Of a stretch of 64,000 nucleotides of DNA, positions 56,565-64,000 are shown one piece after another. The DNA comes from Pseudomonas costantinii (GTDB lineage Bacteria > Pseudomonadota > Gammaproteobacteria > Pseudomonadales > Pseudomonadaceae). The position numbers were made by a program, and so were the translations under genes. The notes below the pieces were generated by a model. It was not told the origin of the DNA. It made no database searches and saw only the letters and a program-made list of their open reading frames with translations. The stretch covers positions 186,001 to 250,000 of the forward strand of contig NZ_MDDR01000005.1 in NCBI RefSeq assembly GCF_001870435.1, in the 5' to 3' direction. The first letter of the stretch is position 1. The number at the start of each line of letters is the position of its first letter.

Positions 56565-58565
56565 CTAGCGCACCAGGTGCAGGAACTGCAGGTGTCGCTC
56601 GTACTGGTCAAGGATGTCGTTGATGATCTGCTCCTTGGTGTAGCCCACCAGATCGTAGTCCTGGCTGCCCTCACTCAAGTGCACTTCCGCCCGATAATAG
56701 CGGCGGTTGTTGATCTCTTTTTTGCCCATGCCGCCCCGCGCAAACGACGGCGTAAAATAGCCGCGCATCTGTACCTGGTAGACAAACGGGCGCTCCTCGC
56801 CATGGCCGATTTCCAGGCTGACGCTGTCGTTGGCCGGGTCCGGTTGGGTCACGACATTCAGGCCTTTCTCGACAAACACCGCCGTCACTTCTTCGATCGC
56901 CGGGCGCACTGTCGATTCAAGGAAACGGTACACCTCATCTCGCGATGGGAAGTGCACGGCCTGACTCAAACGTTGGCGCCAGCCGCCTCGGCCCTTACGC
57001 GCAGCCGACACCGGTGCCAACGAATGCAGTTGGGCGATCTGCTTTTGCGACTCGAGATAGAAGGCCTTGTGCAGCCCCCACATCATCAGCAACAGGATCA
57101 GCGAGAACGGCAGCGAGGTCAGTACCACGGCGGATTTCAGCGAATCGATACTGCCGGCAAACAGCAACGCACTGGTGACCAATGCAGTCATCGCCCCCCA
57201 GAACACGCGCAGCCATTTCGGGCCGTCTTCATCGGCGTTGCCGCCTTTGGACGACAGGGTCGACAGCACTACAGTGCCGGAGTCAGCCGAGGTGACGAAG
57301 AACACGAAGCTGATAAACACCGTGACCGCGATTACCGTCTTGCTCCACGGGTAGGTTTCCAGCAGCAGGTAGAGGCTCATCGACGGGTCATCGATGGCCG
57401 ACTGACCGAGCGCCGTCATCCCGTGGTTAAGCACTTGGTCGATGGCGCTGTTGCCGAAGATCGACATCCACGCCAACGTGAACCCCAACGGAATCAGCAG
57501 CACGCCAAACACGAATTCACGGATGGTACGGCCACGGGAAATACGCGCGATAAACAGGCCCACGAACGGCGACCATGCAATCCACCAGGCCCAGTAGAAC
57601 ACCGTCCAACCGCCCAGCCAGTCGCTGGGTTTGTCGTAGGCGTACACGTCGAAGCTCTTGGTCGGCAAGGCGCCCAGGTAGTCACCCAGGTTCTGAATCA
57701 GTGTGTTGAGCAGATGCTGGGTGGGGCCTGCGAACAACACAAACAGCAGCAGCGCACAGGCCAGCAGCATGTTGATGTCGGACATCACCCGCACGCCTTT
57801 GTCGACACCGGCGACTGCGACGAGGATCGCGGCACCCATCATCAGCGTGATCAGGCCGACCTGGATCCACTGGGTGTGGGCAATACCAAACAGGTAATCC
57901 AATCCGGAATTAAGGTGCAACACACCAAATCCCATGTCGGCACCCAGGCCGAACACCGTGGCGATGATGCCGAAACCGTCCACCGCGTAACCGATGGGGC
58001 CGTTGATGCGCTTGCCGATCAGCGGGTACAGCGCCGAACGCAACGCCAGCGGCAGGTTATGCCGATAGGCAAAATACGCCAGGGCCATGCCGACAAAGGC
58101 AAACACACCCCAGCCGTGCAGGCCCCAGTGCAGAAACAGAATCTGCATGGCTTGGCGTGCAGCGTCGGCGTTCATCGGCGCGCCCTGGGGCGGTTGCACC
58201 AGGTGCGTCAGCGGCTCGGAGACACAGAAGAAAAACAGCGTGATGCTGATCCCGGCGGCGAACAGCATGCCGGCCCAGGACAGGTAACTGAATTCGGGCT
58301 CGTCGTGGTCGGCACCGAGTTTTATCTTGCCGTAGCCCGATAGCGCGGTGACCACCACGAAGACCAGATACAGGGTCATCGCCAACATGTAGTACCAGCC
58401 GACCGTATTGGCCGCCCAGTTTTGCGCCGCCAGCAGCCAGGCACCGGCCTGTTGCGGGATAGCGATGACCGTGAGGCCGAACAGCAGAATGACGGTGGCG
58501 GCAAAGTAGAAAACCGGCGCATTCATGCGCACTTGGCCGCTGGATGGGGTGGACGATGCACTCAT
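56565..58565 (-). CDS. betT: High-affinity choline transporter, BCCT family
   Basis: This 666-residue protein has twelve TM segments and the BCCT signature region WTVFYWAWWIAWSPFVGLFIARISRGRT. GLHGWGVFAFVGMALAYFAYRHNLPL and a long C-terminal cytoplasmic extension (residues ~510-666) involved in osmotic activation of BetT-type carriers are also present. Choline is taken up as an osmoprotectant and glycine-betaine source. The frame opens at 58676; the ATG at 58565 (MSASSTPSSGQ) gives the usual start. No betABI genes are adjacent, but two palindromes upstream could bind BetI. Confidence 0.93.
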   Translation of the reverse strand: MSASSTPSSGQVRMNAPVFYFAATVILLFGLTVIAIPQQAGAWLLAAQNWAANTVGWYYMLAMTLYLVFVVVTALSGYGKIKLGADHDEPEFSYLSWAGMLFAAGISITLFFFCVSEPLTHLVQPPQGAPMNADAARQAMQILFLHWGLHGWGVFAFVGMALAYFAYRHNLPLALRSALYPLIGKRINGPIGYAVDGFGIIATVFGLGADMGFGVLHLNSGLDYLFGIAHTQWIQVGLITLMMGAAILVAVAGVDKGVRVMSDINMLLACALLLFVLFAGPTQHLLNTLIQNLGDYLGALPTKSFDVYAYDKPSDWLGGWTVFYWAWWIAWSPFVGLFIARISRGRTIREFVFGVLLIPLGFTLAWMSIFGNSAIDQVLNHGMTALGQSAIDDPSMSLYLLLETYPWSKTVIAVTVFISFVFFVTSADSGTVVLSTLSSKGGNADEDGPKWLRVFWGAMTALVTSALLFAGSIDSLKSAVVLTSLPFSLILLLMMWGLHKAFYLESQKQIAQLHSLAPVSAARKGRGGWRQRLSQAVHFPSRDEVYRFLESTVRPAIEEVTAVFVEKGLNVVTQPDPANDSVSLEIGHGEERPFVYQVQMRGYFTPSFARGGMGKKEINNRRYYRAEVHLSEGSQDYDLVGYTKEQIINDILDQYERHLQFLHLVR

Positions 58566-58658
58566 GAACGATGCACCCCGAGGAAGTGGGATGTGGCTGT
58601 CAATAACGGACTCAGCAAAGGTAAGCCTCCTGTTGTGAGCGGGCAGCGAACCACCGGA

Positions 58659-58686
58659 TTTAACTTGAACGAGCATTCAAGTTAAA
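58659..58686 (-). promoter_or_regulatory. Palindromic operator upstream of betT (BetI-like)
   Basis: TTTAACTTGAA and TTCAAGTTAAA are perfect 11-base arms separated by CGAGCA, 94 bases upstream of the betT ATG. The core TTGAACG resembles BetI-type TetR-family operators, which contain TTGAACG/CGTTCAA halves. Binding is an inference. Confidence 0.55.
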
Positions 58687-58779
58687 CATGGATAAGCGGT
58701 CCGGGACTAATCGCAGGGCTGAGTGGTAGACAATTCCTACACTAGCTCAAGGAAAGGTATGACGGGTGGGGATGGCAAA

Positions 58780-58801
58780 ACGTTCAGTGATTACTGAACG
58801 T
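58780..58801 (-). promoter_or_regulatory. Second palindrome upstream of betT
   Basis: ACGTTCAGT and ACTGAACGT are exact inverses around GATT, about 215 bases upstream of betT. It contains the same TGAACG hexamer as the 58659-58686 site, in opposite arrangement, so both may be recognised by the same or related regulator. Confidence 0.45.
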
Positions 58802-58810
58802 AATACGCCT

Positions 58811-58922
58811 GATCATTCCCACGCTCTGCGTGGGAATGCAGCCTTGGACGCTCTGCGTCTGCTTTGAAGTCGTGACGCGGAGCGTCACGAGAGGCATTCC
58901 CACGCAGAGCGTGGGAACGATC
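58811..58922. repeat. Composite palindromic repeat, copy 2
   Basis: This 112-base element is nearly identical to the one at 53788-53900, with the same outer hairpins (CATTCCCACGC/GCGTGGGAATG) and the same inner GTGACGCGGAGCGTCAC hairpin. It lies between betT and the end of epsC. Confidence 0.88.
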
Positions 58923-58927
58923 AAATA

Positions 58928-59854
58928 CTATTTCTGCGCCCCATCCTCATGCTGCAAATTCGCCTGGGTGATGTTCGCCCCTGCCGGCACGCTGCGGGTC
59001 AGCCATACATTCCCGCCAATCGTCGAACCCTTGCCGATGGTGATGCGCCCCAGGATCGTCGCCCCGGCATAGATCACCACGTCATCCTCAACAATCGGGT
59101 GCCGTGGATGGCCCTTCTGCAATTGCCCATCTTCATCTGCCGGGAAACGTTTGGCGCCCAGGGTCACCGCTTGGTAGATACGCACACGCTCGCCGATGAT
59201 CGCGGTCTCGCCAATCACCACACCCGTCCCGTGGTCGATAAAGAAACTCGGGCCAATTTGGGCGCCCGGGTGGATATCAATACCCGTGGCCGAGTGAGCA
59301 ATTTCCGCGCTGATCCGTGCCAGCAACGGCAAGCCGGCACGATACAAATGGTGGGCCAGACGATGGTGAATCACCGCCAGGATTCCCGGATAGCAGAGCA
59401 GCACTTCATCCACACTGCGCGCAGCCGGGTCGCCGTGATAGGCGGCCAACACATCGGTATCCAGCAGGCTGCGTAGCGAAGGCAAGGCCAGGGCGAAATC
59501 CTGGATCAGCCGAATGGCAAGCGCATCGACTTCGCTGTCATCCTTGGCGCCCTGGCGTGCGGCGTAACGCAACTCCAGACGGGCCTGGGCGAGCAAGGCA
59601 TTCAATGCAACATCCAGGGTATGGCCGACGTAAAAATCTTCACTTTCTTCACGCAGGTCCACCGGCCCCAGGCGCATCGGAAACAGTGCCCCGCACAACG
59701 CTTCGAGAATCTGCGCCACCGCTTCACGCGACGGCAACTCGCGGCCGCCATGCTCACCACTCAACCGGCCATTGCGCGTTCGCCACTGGTCCCGGGCGTC
59801 GCGCAGTTGGCTGACGATGGTCTGTAATTGCCAATGACTGGAACGCTCACTCAC
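58928..59854 (-). CDS. epsC: Serine O-acetyltransferase, EpsC type
   Basis: This protein of about 308 residues acetylates serine to O-acetylserine, the precursor of cysteine. The C-terminal left-handed beta-helix of hexapeptide repeats includes GIDIHPGAQIGPSFFIDHGTGVVIGETAIIG, with the catalytic Asp-His and cofactor site, and YAGATILGRITIGKGSTIGGNVWL. The N-terminal ~160 residues are helical as in EpsC-like enzymes. The GTG at 59854 has AGGAG eight bases upstream and is preferred to the ATG at 59881. It is divergent from dcyD, consistent with a sulfur-metabolism cluster. Confidence 0.92.
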   Translation of the reverse strand: MSERSSHWQLQTIVSQLRDARDQWRTRNGRLSGEHGGRELPSREAVAQILEALCGALFPMRLGPVDLREESEDFYVGHTLDVALNALLAQARLELRYAARQGAKDDSEVDALAIRLIQDFALALPSLRSLLDTDVLAAYHGDPAARSVDEVLLCYPGILAVIHHRLAHHLYRAGLPLLARISAEIAHSATGIDIHPGAQIGPSFFIDHGTGVVIGETAIIGERVRIYQAVTLGAKRFPADEDGQLQKGHPRHPIVEDDVVIYAGATILGRITIGKGSTIGGNVWLTRSVPAGANITQANLQHEDGAQK

Positions 59855-59909
59855 GGTATTCACTCCTGACGAAATGGCCATCACTTTACGGTATGCACCC
59901 TGGCCGCCC

Positions 59910-59938
59910 TTAAGAACCAATGGTGTGATATTAAGAAC
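59910..59938. promoter_or_regulatory. Direct repeats in the epsC-dcyD promoter region
   Basis: TTAAGAAC occurs at 59910-59917 and again at 59931-59938, exactly 21 bases apart (two helical turns), in the divergent intergenic region of epsC and dcyD. It is a candidate binding site for a regulator such as CysB; identity is not established. Confidence 0.45.
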
Positions 59939-60020
59939 TATCCGGAATAAGCGATTGGCGGTTGCCCGATGAAAAGTGCCTGCCTATAGTCGCCCCATCA
60001 CTTAGCCACCGTGCGTAGCC

Positions 60021-61016
60021 ATGATCAAACAACAGCTCGACCGCTTTAACCGTCTGGAACTGCTCGGCGGCGCCACCGCCCTGGAAAAACTCGAGCGGCT
60101 GTCGGCCTGGCTGGGCAGGGATATCTACGTCAAGCGCGACGACACCACGCCGCTGGCCATGGGCGGCAACAAGCTGCGCAAACTTGAATACCTGGCCGCC
60201 GATGCCATCGCTCAGGGGGCCGACACGCTGGTGACCGCCGGCGCGATTCAGTCCAACCACGTACGCCAGACTGCCGCCCTCGCCGCCAAACTCGGTTTGG
60301 GTTGCGTTGCCCTGCTGGAAAACCCCACCGGCACCGAAGACCCGAACTACCTGAGCAACGGCAACCGTCTGCTGCTGGAGCTGTTCGACGCCAAGGTGGA
60401 ATTGGTGGAAAACCTCGACAACGTCGACGACCAACTCAACGCTCTCGCCGACCGTCTGCGCAGCAACGGCAAGAGACCGTACCTGGTGCCTATCGGTGGC
60501 TCGAATGCGCTGGGCGCCTTGGGGTATGTACGCGCAGGCCTGGAACTGGCCGGGCAGATCGAAGACAGCGGGATTAAATTCGCCGCCGTGGTGCTGGCGT
60601 CCGGCAGTGCAGGCACCCACAGTGGCCTGGCACTGGCCTTGAGTGAAGTGCTGCCGAACTTGCCGGTGATCGGCGTCACCGTGTCGCGCACCGACGAAGC
60701 CCAGCGCCCGAAAGTACAAGGCCTGGCCGAGCGCACTGCCGAGTTGCTGGGTGTGGATATCCCCGAGGCGTTCAAGGTGATCCTGTGGGACGAATACTTC
60801 GGCCCACGCTACGGCGAGCCCAATGCCGGCACCCTGGCGGCAGTCAAGCTGCTTGCCAGCCAGGAAGGCCTGCTGCTGGACCCGGTCTACACTGGCAAGG
60901 CCATGGCCGGCTTGCTGGATGGTATCGGGCGTCAGCGGTTTGAGGACGGTCCGATCATTTTCCTGCACACCGGGGGCGCGCCAGCGCTGTTTGCTTACGG
61001 CGCCGCATTCAACTGA
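60021..61016 (+). CDS. dcyD: D-cysteine desulfhydrase
   Basis: This 331-residue PLP enzyme of the ACC-deaminase family breaks D-cysteine into pyruvate, sulfide and ammonia. [23 protein letters not shown] contains the PLP lysine (GGNKxRK), and [15 protein letters not shown] and [16 protein letters not shown] are further signatures. The E. coli homologue lies in the same neighbourhood as the cystine transporter genes tcyJ, tcyL and tcyN. A REP element separates it here from tcyJ. Confidence 0.9.
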   Translation: MIKQQLDRFNRLELLGGATALEKLERLSAWLGRDIYVKRDDTTPLAMGGNKLRKLEYLAADAIAQGADTLVTAGAIQSNHVRQTAALAAKLGLGCVALLENPTGTEDPNYLSNGNRLLLELFDAKVELVENLDNVDDQLNALADRLRSNGKRPYLVPIGGSNALGALGYVRAGLELAGQIEDSGIKFAAVVLASGSAGTHSGLALALSEVLPNLPVIGVTVSRTDEAQRPKVQGLAERTAELLGVDIPEAFKVILWDEYFGPRYGEPNAGTLAAVKLLASQEGLLLDPVYTGKAMAGLLDGIGRQRFEDGPIIFLHTGGAPALFAYGAAFN

Positions 61017-61032
61017 ATGAACGCGGGTTAAA

Positions 61033-61060
61033 TGTGGGAGCTGGCTTGCCTGCTCCCACA
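61033..61060 (+). repeat. Single REP element
   Basis: TGTGGGAGC...GCTCCCACA hairpin between dcyD and tcyJ. Confidence 0.85.
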
Positions 61061-61084
61061 TTTGATGTTCATTGCTAACAACCA

Positions 61085-61125
61085 GTTATTCCAGATGGAA
61101 ATAACAAATTGTTTTTATATTATTT
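61085..61125 (+). promoter_or_regulatory. AT-rich promoter region with imperfect inverted repeat upstream of tcyJ
   Basis: GTTATTCC and GGAAATAAC are near-inverse around AGAT, followed by a run rich in A and T (TTGTTTTTATATTATTTTC). The motif resembles the AT-rich CysB-type sites known upstream of cystine and cysteine genes. Its assignment is tentative. Confidence 0.4.
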
Positions 61126-61246
61126 TCAAGTCTTAAAAAGCGGCTTTATAGTCGCGCCGTAAGCGAAGACGCGCATCGCGCTTTAAGGCAGGATACGACT
61201 ACTGCGTCACCTGCTTCGCTCAACATAAAAAACACAGGGGCTCTTC

Positions 61247-62041
61247 ATGACTATTTCTGTATTCCGTCGCACATTATTAGTTGGCACTTTGGGTCTGGCG
61301 CTCGGCGCGGGTTGGTTGGGCCAGGCAGTTGCCGGCGAGCAGTTGGACAACATCAAGAAGGCTGGCGAGATCAAGGTTGGCCTGGAAGGCACCTACCCGC
61401 CGTTCAGCTTTGTCGGTGAAGACGGCAAACTCACCGGTTTCGAGGTCGAGTTCTCCGAAGCTCTGGCCAAGAAGCTGGGCGTCAAGGTCAAGCTCAGCGC
61501 TACTCCGTGGGACGGCATCCTCGCCGCCCTGGAATCCAAGCGCCTGGACGCGGTGATCAACCAGGTGACCATCTCGGAAGAACGCAAGAAGAAGTACGAC
61601 TTCTCCAAGCCTTACACCGTTTCCGGTATTCAAGCGCTGACCCTGAAAAAGAACGTCGGCACCATCAAGACCGCCGACGACCTGGCCGGCAAGAAAATCG
61701 GCGTAGGCCTGGGTACGAACTACGAGCAATGGCTCAAGGACAACCAGCCTAAAGCCATCATCAAGACCTATAACGATGACCCAACCAAGTTCCAGGACCT
61801 GCGCATCGGCCGTACCGACGCCATTCTGATCGACCGTCTGGCGGCTCTGGAATATGCCAAAAAAGCCACCGACACCGCCGCCTCTGGTGATGCTTTCTCC
61901 CGCCAGGAAGCCGGCATTGCCCTGCGCAAAGGCGAGCCTGAGTTGCTCGCTGCTGTGAACAAGGCCATCGACGAACTGCGTGCCGACGGCACCTTGAAGA
62001 AGCTGTCCGAGAAGTACTTCAACGCTGACGTCACTCAATAA
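61247..62041 (+). CDS. tcyJ: Cystine ABC transporter substrate-binding protein
   Basis: This 264-residue periplasmic protein has a signal peptide (TISVFRRTLLVGTLGLALGA, cleavage near AVA-GE). It has the family-3 solute-binding signature GEIKVGLEGTYPPFSFVGEDGKLTGFEVEFSEALAKKLG and WDGILAALESKRLDAVINQVTI. It matches TcyJ (FliY), which binds L-cystine and related diamino diacids. Its TAA overlaps the permease ATG (TAATG), so it is coupled to it. Confidence 0.92.
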   Translation: MTISVFRRTLLVGTLGLALGAGWLGQAVAGEQLDNIKKAGEIKVGLEGTYPPFSFVGEDGKLTGFEVEFSEALAKKLGVKVKLSATPWDGILAALESKRLDAVINQVTISEERKKKYDFSKPYTVSGIQALTLKKNVGTIKTADDLAGKKIGVGLGTNYEQWLKDNQPKAIIKTYNDDPTKFQDLRIGRTDAILIDRLAALEYAKKATDTAASGDAFSRQEAGIALRKGEPELLAAVNKAIDELRADGTLKKLSEKYFNADVTQ

Positions 62042-62706
62042 TGGAAGCAGGTTTCCAACTCGCGCTGGACTCCGCGCCCTTTCTGCTCAAGGGCGCGTAC
62101 TACACGGTGATTCTTAGCCTCGGCGGGATGTTTTTCGGCTTGCTGCTGGGCTTCGGCCTGGCCTTGATGCGCTTGTCACGTTTCAAGCTGGCAAGCTGGA
62201 TCGCCCGGGTCTATGTGTCGTTCTTTCGCGGCACGCCCTTGCTGGTGCAGCTGTTCCTGATCTACTACGGCTTACCGCAAGTGGGCATCGAGCTGGATCC
62301 GATTCCGGCGGCCTTGATCGGCTTTTCGCTGAACATGGCCGCCTACGCCTGTGAAATCCTGCGCGCCGCCATCGCCTCCATCGAGCGCGGCCAGTGGGAA
62401 GCTGCAGCCAGTATCGGTATGACCCGTGCGCAGACCCTGCGCCGGGCCATCCTGCCACAGGCCATGCGCACGGCGTTGCCGCCGTTGGGCAACAGCTTTA
62501 TTTCGCTGGTCAAGGACACGGCGCTGGCCGCTACCATCCAGGTGCCGGAGCTGTTCCGTCAGGCCCAATTGGTGTCTGCGCGGACCTTCGAAATCTTCAC
62601 CATGTATCTCTCCGCCGCCCTGATCTACTGGATCCTGGCGAGCATCCTGGCGCATTTTCAAAATCGCCTGGAAGACCGGGTCAACCGGCATGACCTGGAG
62701 TCTTGA
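62041..62706 (+). CDS. tcyL: Cystine ABC transporter permease
   Basis: This 221-residue permease has FFRGTPLLVQLFLIYYGLPQVGIELDPIPAALIGFSLN and the EAA loop GQWEAAASIGMTRAQTLRRAILPQ near residue 117. It matches TcyL (YecS). It overlaps tcyJ by one base, and tcyN follows after three bases. It shares the polar amino-acid permease family with the two permeases at 122-1503. Confidence 0.93.
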   Translation: MEAGFQLALDSAPFLLKGAYYTVILSLGGMFFGLLLGFGLALMRLSRFKLASWIARVYVSFFRGTPLLVQLFLIYYGLPQVGIELDPIPAALIGFSLNMAAYACEILRAAIASIERGQWEAAASIGMTRAQTLRRAILPQAMRTALPPLGNSFISLVKDTALAATIQVPELFRQAQLVSARTFEIFTMYLSAALIYWILASILAHFQNRLEDRVNRHDLES

Positions 62707-62709
62707 AGC

Positions 62710-63456
62710 ATGATTGTGGTTGAAAAACTGACCAAACAATTCAAGGGGCAGGTGGTACTCAACGGCATCGACCTCGAGGTCAAGGAAGGCGAAGTCGTCG
62801 CCATCATTGGCCCCAGCGGTTCCGGCAAGACCACCTTCCTGCGCTGCCTGAATTTACTCGAAGAACCCACCAGCGGCCGCATCAAGGTGGGTGACATCGA
62901 GATCGACAGCAGCAAGCCGCTCAACCAGCAACAAGGCCTGGTGCGGCGCTTGCGCCAGCACGTCGGCTTTGTGTTCCAGAACTTCAACCTGTTCCCCCAC
63001 CGCACCGCGCTGGAAAACGTCATCGAAGGCCCGATCGTGGTCAAGAAGATGTCGCGCGAAGCGGCGACCGAGCTGGGTCGCAAGCTGTTGGCCAGGGTCG
63101 GCCTGGCGGGTAAGGAAGCGTCGTACCCTCGGCGCTTGTCCGGTGGTCAGCAACAGCGCGTAGCGATTGCCCGTGCGCTGGCCATGGAGCCGGAGGTGAT
63201 CCTCTTTGACGAGCCCACCTCGGCCCTCGACCCGGAATTGGTCGGCGAAGTGCTGGCGACTATCCGCAGCCTGGCCGAAGAAAACCGCACCATGGTCATC
63301 GTCACCCACGAGATGAGCTTTGCCCGTGATGTGGCGAACCGGGTGATCTTCTTCGACAAGGGCGTCATCGTGGAACAGGGCGAAGCCAAGGCGTTGTTTG
63401 CCAACCCCAAGGAAGAACGCACGCGACAGTTCTTGAGCAAGTTTTTGGCCCACTGA
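62710..63456 (+). CDS. tcyN: Cystine ABC transporter ATPase
   Basis: This 248-residue ABC ATPase has Walker [10 protein letters not shown] (residues ~37-45), the Q-loop [16 protein letters not shown], signature [15 protein letters not shown], Walker [15 protein letters not shown] and H-loop [15 protein letters not shown]. It completes dcyD-tcyJLN. A REP element follows its stop by eight bases. Confidence 0.94.
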   Translation: MIVVEKLTKQFKGQVVLNGIDLEVKEGEVVAIIGPSGSGKTTFLRCLNLLEEPTSGRIKVGDIEIDSSKPLNQQQGLVRRLRQHVGFVFQNFNLFPHRTALENVIEGPIVVKKMSREAATELGRKLLARVGLAGKEASYPRRLSGGQQQRVAIARALAMEPEVILFDEPTSALDPELVGEVLATIRSLAEENRTMVIVTHEMSFARDVANRVIFFDKGVIVEQGEAKALFANPKEERTRQFLSKFLAH

Positions 63457-63463
63457 CTCTCTT

Positions 63464-63491
63464 TGTGGGAGCTGGCTTGCCTGCTCCCACA
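63464..63491 (+). repeat. Single REP element
   Basis: TGTGGGAGC...GCTCCCACA hairpin immediately after tcyN; an incomplete half-unit (CGCGCTCCTACAGG) follows. Confidence 0.8.
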
Positions 63492-63687
63492 CAAGCGCGC
63501 TCCTACAGGGAGTACTTATTACCCCCCGTAAAACAACCCGCCACCCCCCCCTTAAAATCCCTCCTCCAGTCAGACTCTTCTGAATCTGCTCCAACCCACC
63601 GTTTAGCCTTTTGCCGCCATTGACGCCTCCTGCCCAACCCTCTTATCTAGCGCCCAGAGGATTGGATCCTATCCCGGCTATTCACTG

Positions 63688-63741
63688 AATCGTTCCTTTC
63701 GGCACCTCGCGCACAACTGCGCTTCGGGCGCCGGAACGATT
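63688..63741 (+). promoter_or_regulatory. Inverted repeat in the leader of the last gene
   Basis: AATCGTTCC at 63688-63696 and GGAACGATT at 63733-63741 are exact inverses, with an inner GGC/GCC pairing region. It ends 28 bases before the start codon at 63770. The rest of 63492-63687 shows no gene and is rich in C-runs. Confidence 0.5.
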
Positions 63742-63769
63742 GCTGCTGGCTGCATCAAGGAGATTACTT

Positions 63770-64000
63770 ATGACGCGCATACTCACCGCCCCGACTTTGC
63801 CCCAGGCCGTTCGAAACGGCATCAATGCCCTGGCCGCCACACAACTGCAGGTCGACATCGCCCCCTACACCGGCATGGATGAGGGCGACGTGATCGAGCT
63901 GTTCTGGAACAACTGCTTTGCCGCTGCACGGCGGGTGACCTCATGCAAGGTCGGTACGCCCACCCATCTGCGAATCCCCGAGAGTTTTGTGCAAGACGGT
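63770..64000 (+). CDS. Unidentified protein, N-terminal part (cut by window end)
   Basis: An open frame of 77 codons without stop runs to the end of the window. It begins at the ATG after AAGGAG (MTRILTAPTLPQAVRNGINA). The visible part has a PxLPQAV..GINALA start and a VDIAPYTGMDEGDVIELFW segment. It resembles the repeat unit of large Pseudomonas surface or secreted proteins that have a Y-x-G-M-x-x-GD-x-V-x-L-x-W motif, but the family cannot be fixed from this length. No signal peptide is visible. Confidence 0.7.
   Translation, partial: MTRILTAPTLPQAVRNGINALAATQLQVDIAPYTGMDEGDVIELFWNNCFAAARRVTSCKVGTPTHLRIPESFVQDG

Noticed and set aside
56577..58343. 588-codon open frame antisense to betT
   Set aside because: It is the complement of a well-supported BCCT transporter; composition is rich in His, Gln and Arg as in GC-rich shadows.

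Overview
The window is chromosomal DNA from a Pseudomonas, most likely of the P. fluorescens group. This rests on the high GC content, the families present (OprD porins, DctB/DctD, PckA-HslO-HslR, RimK, Tex, GshA), many REP/REPIN elements of the kind known from P. fluorescens SBW25, and gene order. From recall, the backbone follows P. aeruginosa PAO1 PA5152-PA5203: amino-acid ABC transporter, rmlB, dctBD, cysQ-nudE-yrfG-lysM-LysR-fdhD-ydeP-like, pckA-hslO-hslR-rimK, envZ-ompR, tex and gshA. No CRISPR array, insertion sequence, prophage or rRNA operon was seen.

Layout. 1-2.7 kb: end of a binding protein, two polar amino-acid ABC permeases and an overlapping methyltransferase. 2.7-4.9 kb: a disturbed junction with an orphan cellulose-operon ATPase (BcsQ/WssA type), a gene-free stretch, tRNA-Thr(TGT) with its own promoter, and a start-less DUF3077 remnant. 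4.9-14.1 kb: a membrane protein/AraC divergent pair, an M48 protease, an OprD porin, a Fur-boxed TonB receptor, a 70-residue protein and agmatine deiminase. 14.2-22.1 kb: a three-part kinase/M23-like/aminotransferase fusion, rmlB without rmlDAC, dctB-dctD and a thioesterase. 22.1-29.9 kb: cysQ-nudE, yrfG, a BON-LysM protein, LysR-fdhD-formate-dehydrogenase-like oxidoreductase and a glycine-zipper protein. 30-33.8 kb: a thioesterase, recQ and a DUF2135/TPR protein.

The accessory part is 33.9-37.3 kb. It holds a YhfG-Fic antitoxin-toxin pair whose antitoxin carries the Fic-inhibitory motif, a structured inverted-repeat element before a small Pseudomonas-type ORF, a REPIN, and an operon of an unrecognised hydrophobic-hairpin protein followed by two tandem membrane-anchored DUF1493 paralogues. 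That operon is the best candidate for an undescribed system.

37.3-50.2 kb returns to core genes: a DMT transporter, pckA, hslO, hslR, rimB-rimK, envZ-ompR, tex, a thioesterase and gshA. 50.3-63.5 kb is dominated by sulfur supply: tauABCD for sulfonates, epsC for O-acetylserine, dcyD and tcyJLN for cystine and D-cysteine. It also contains an aldo-keto reductase, a second OprD porin and betT, which is preceded by two large palindromes. The window ends inside an unrecognised gene.
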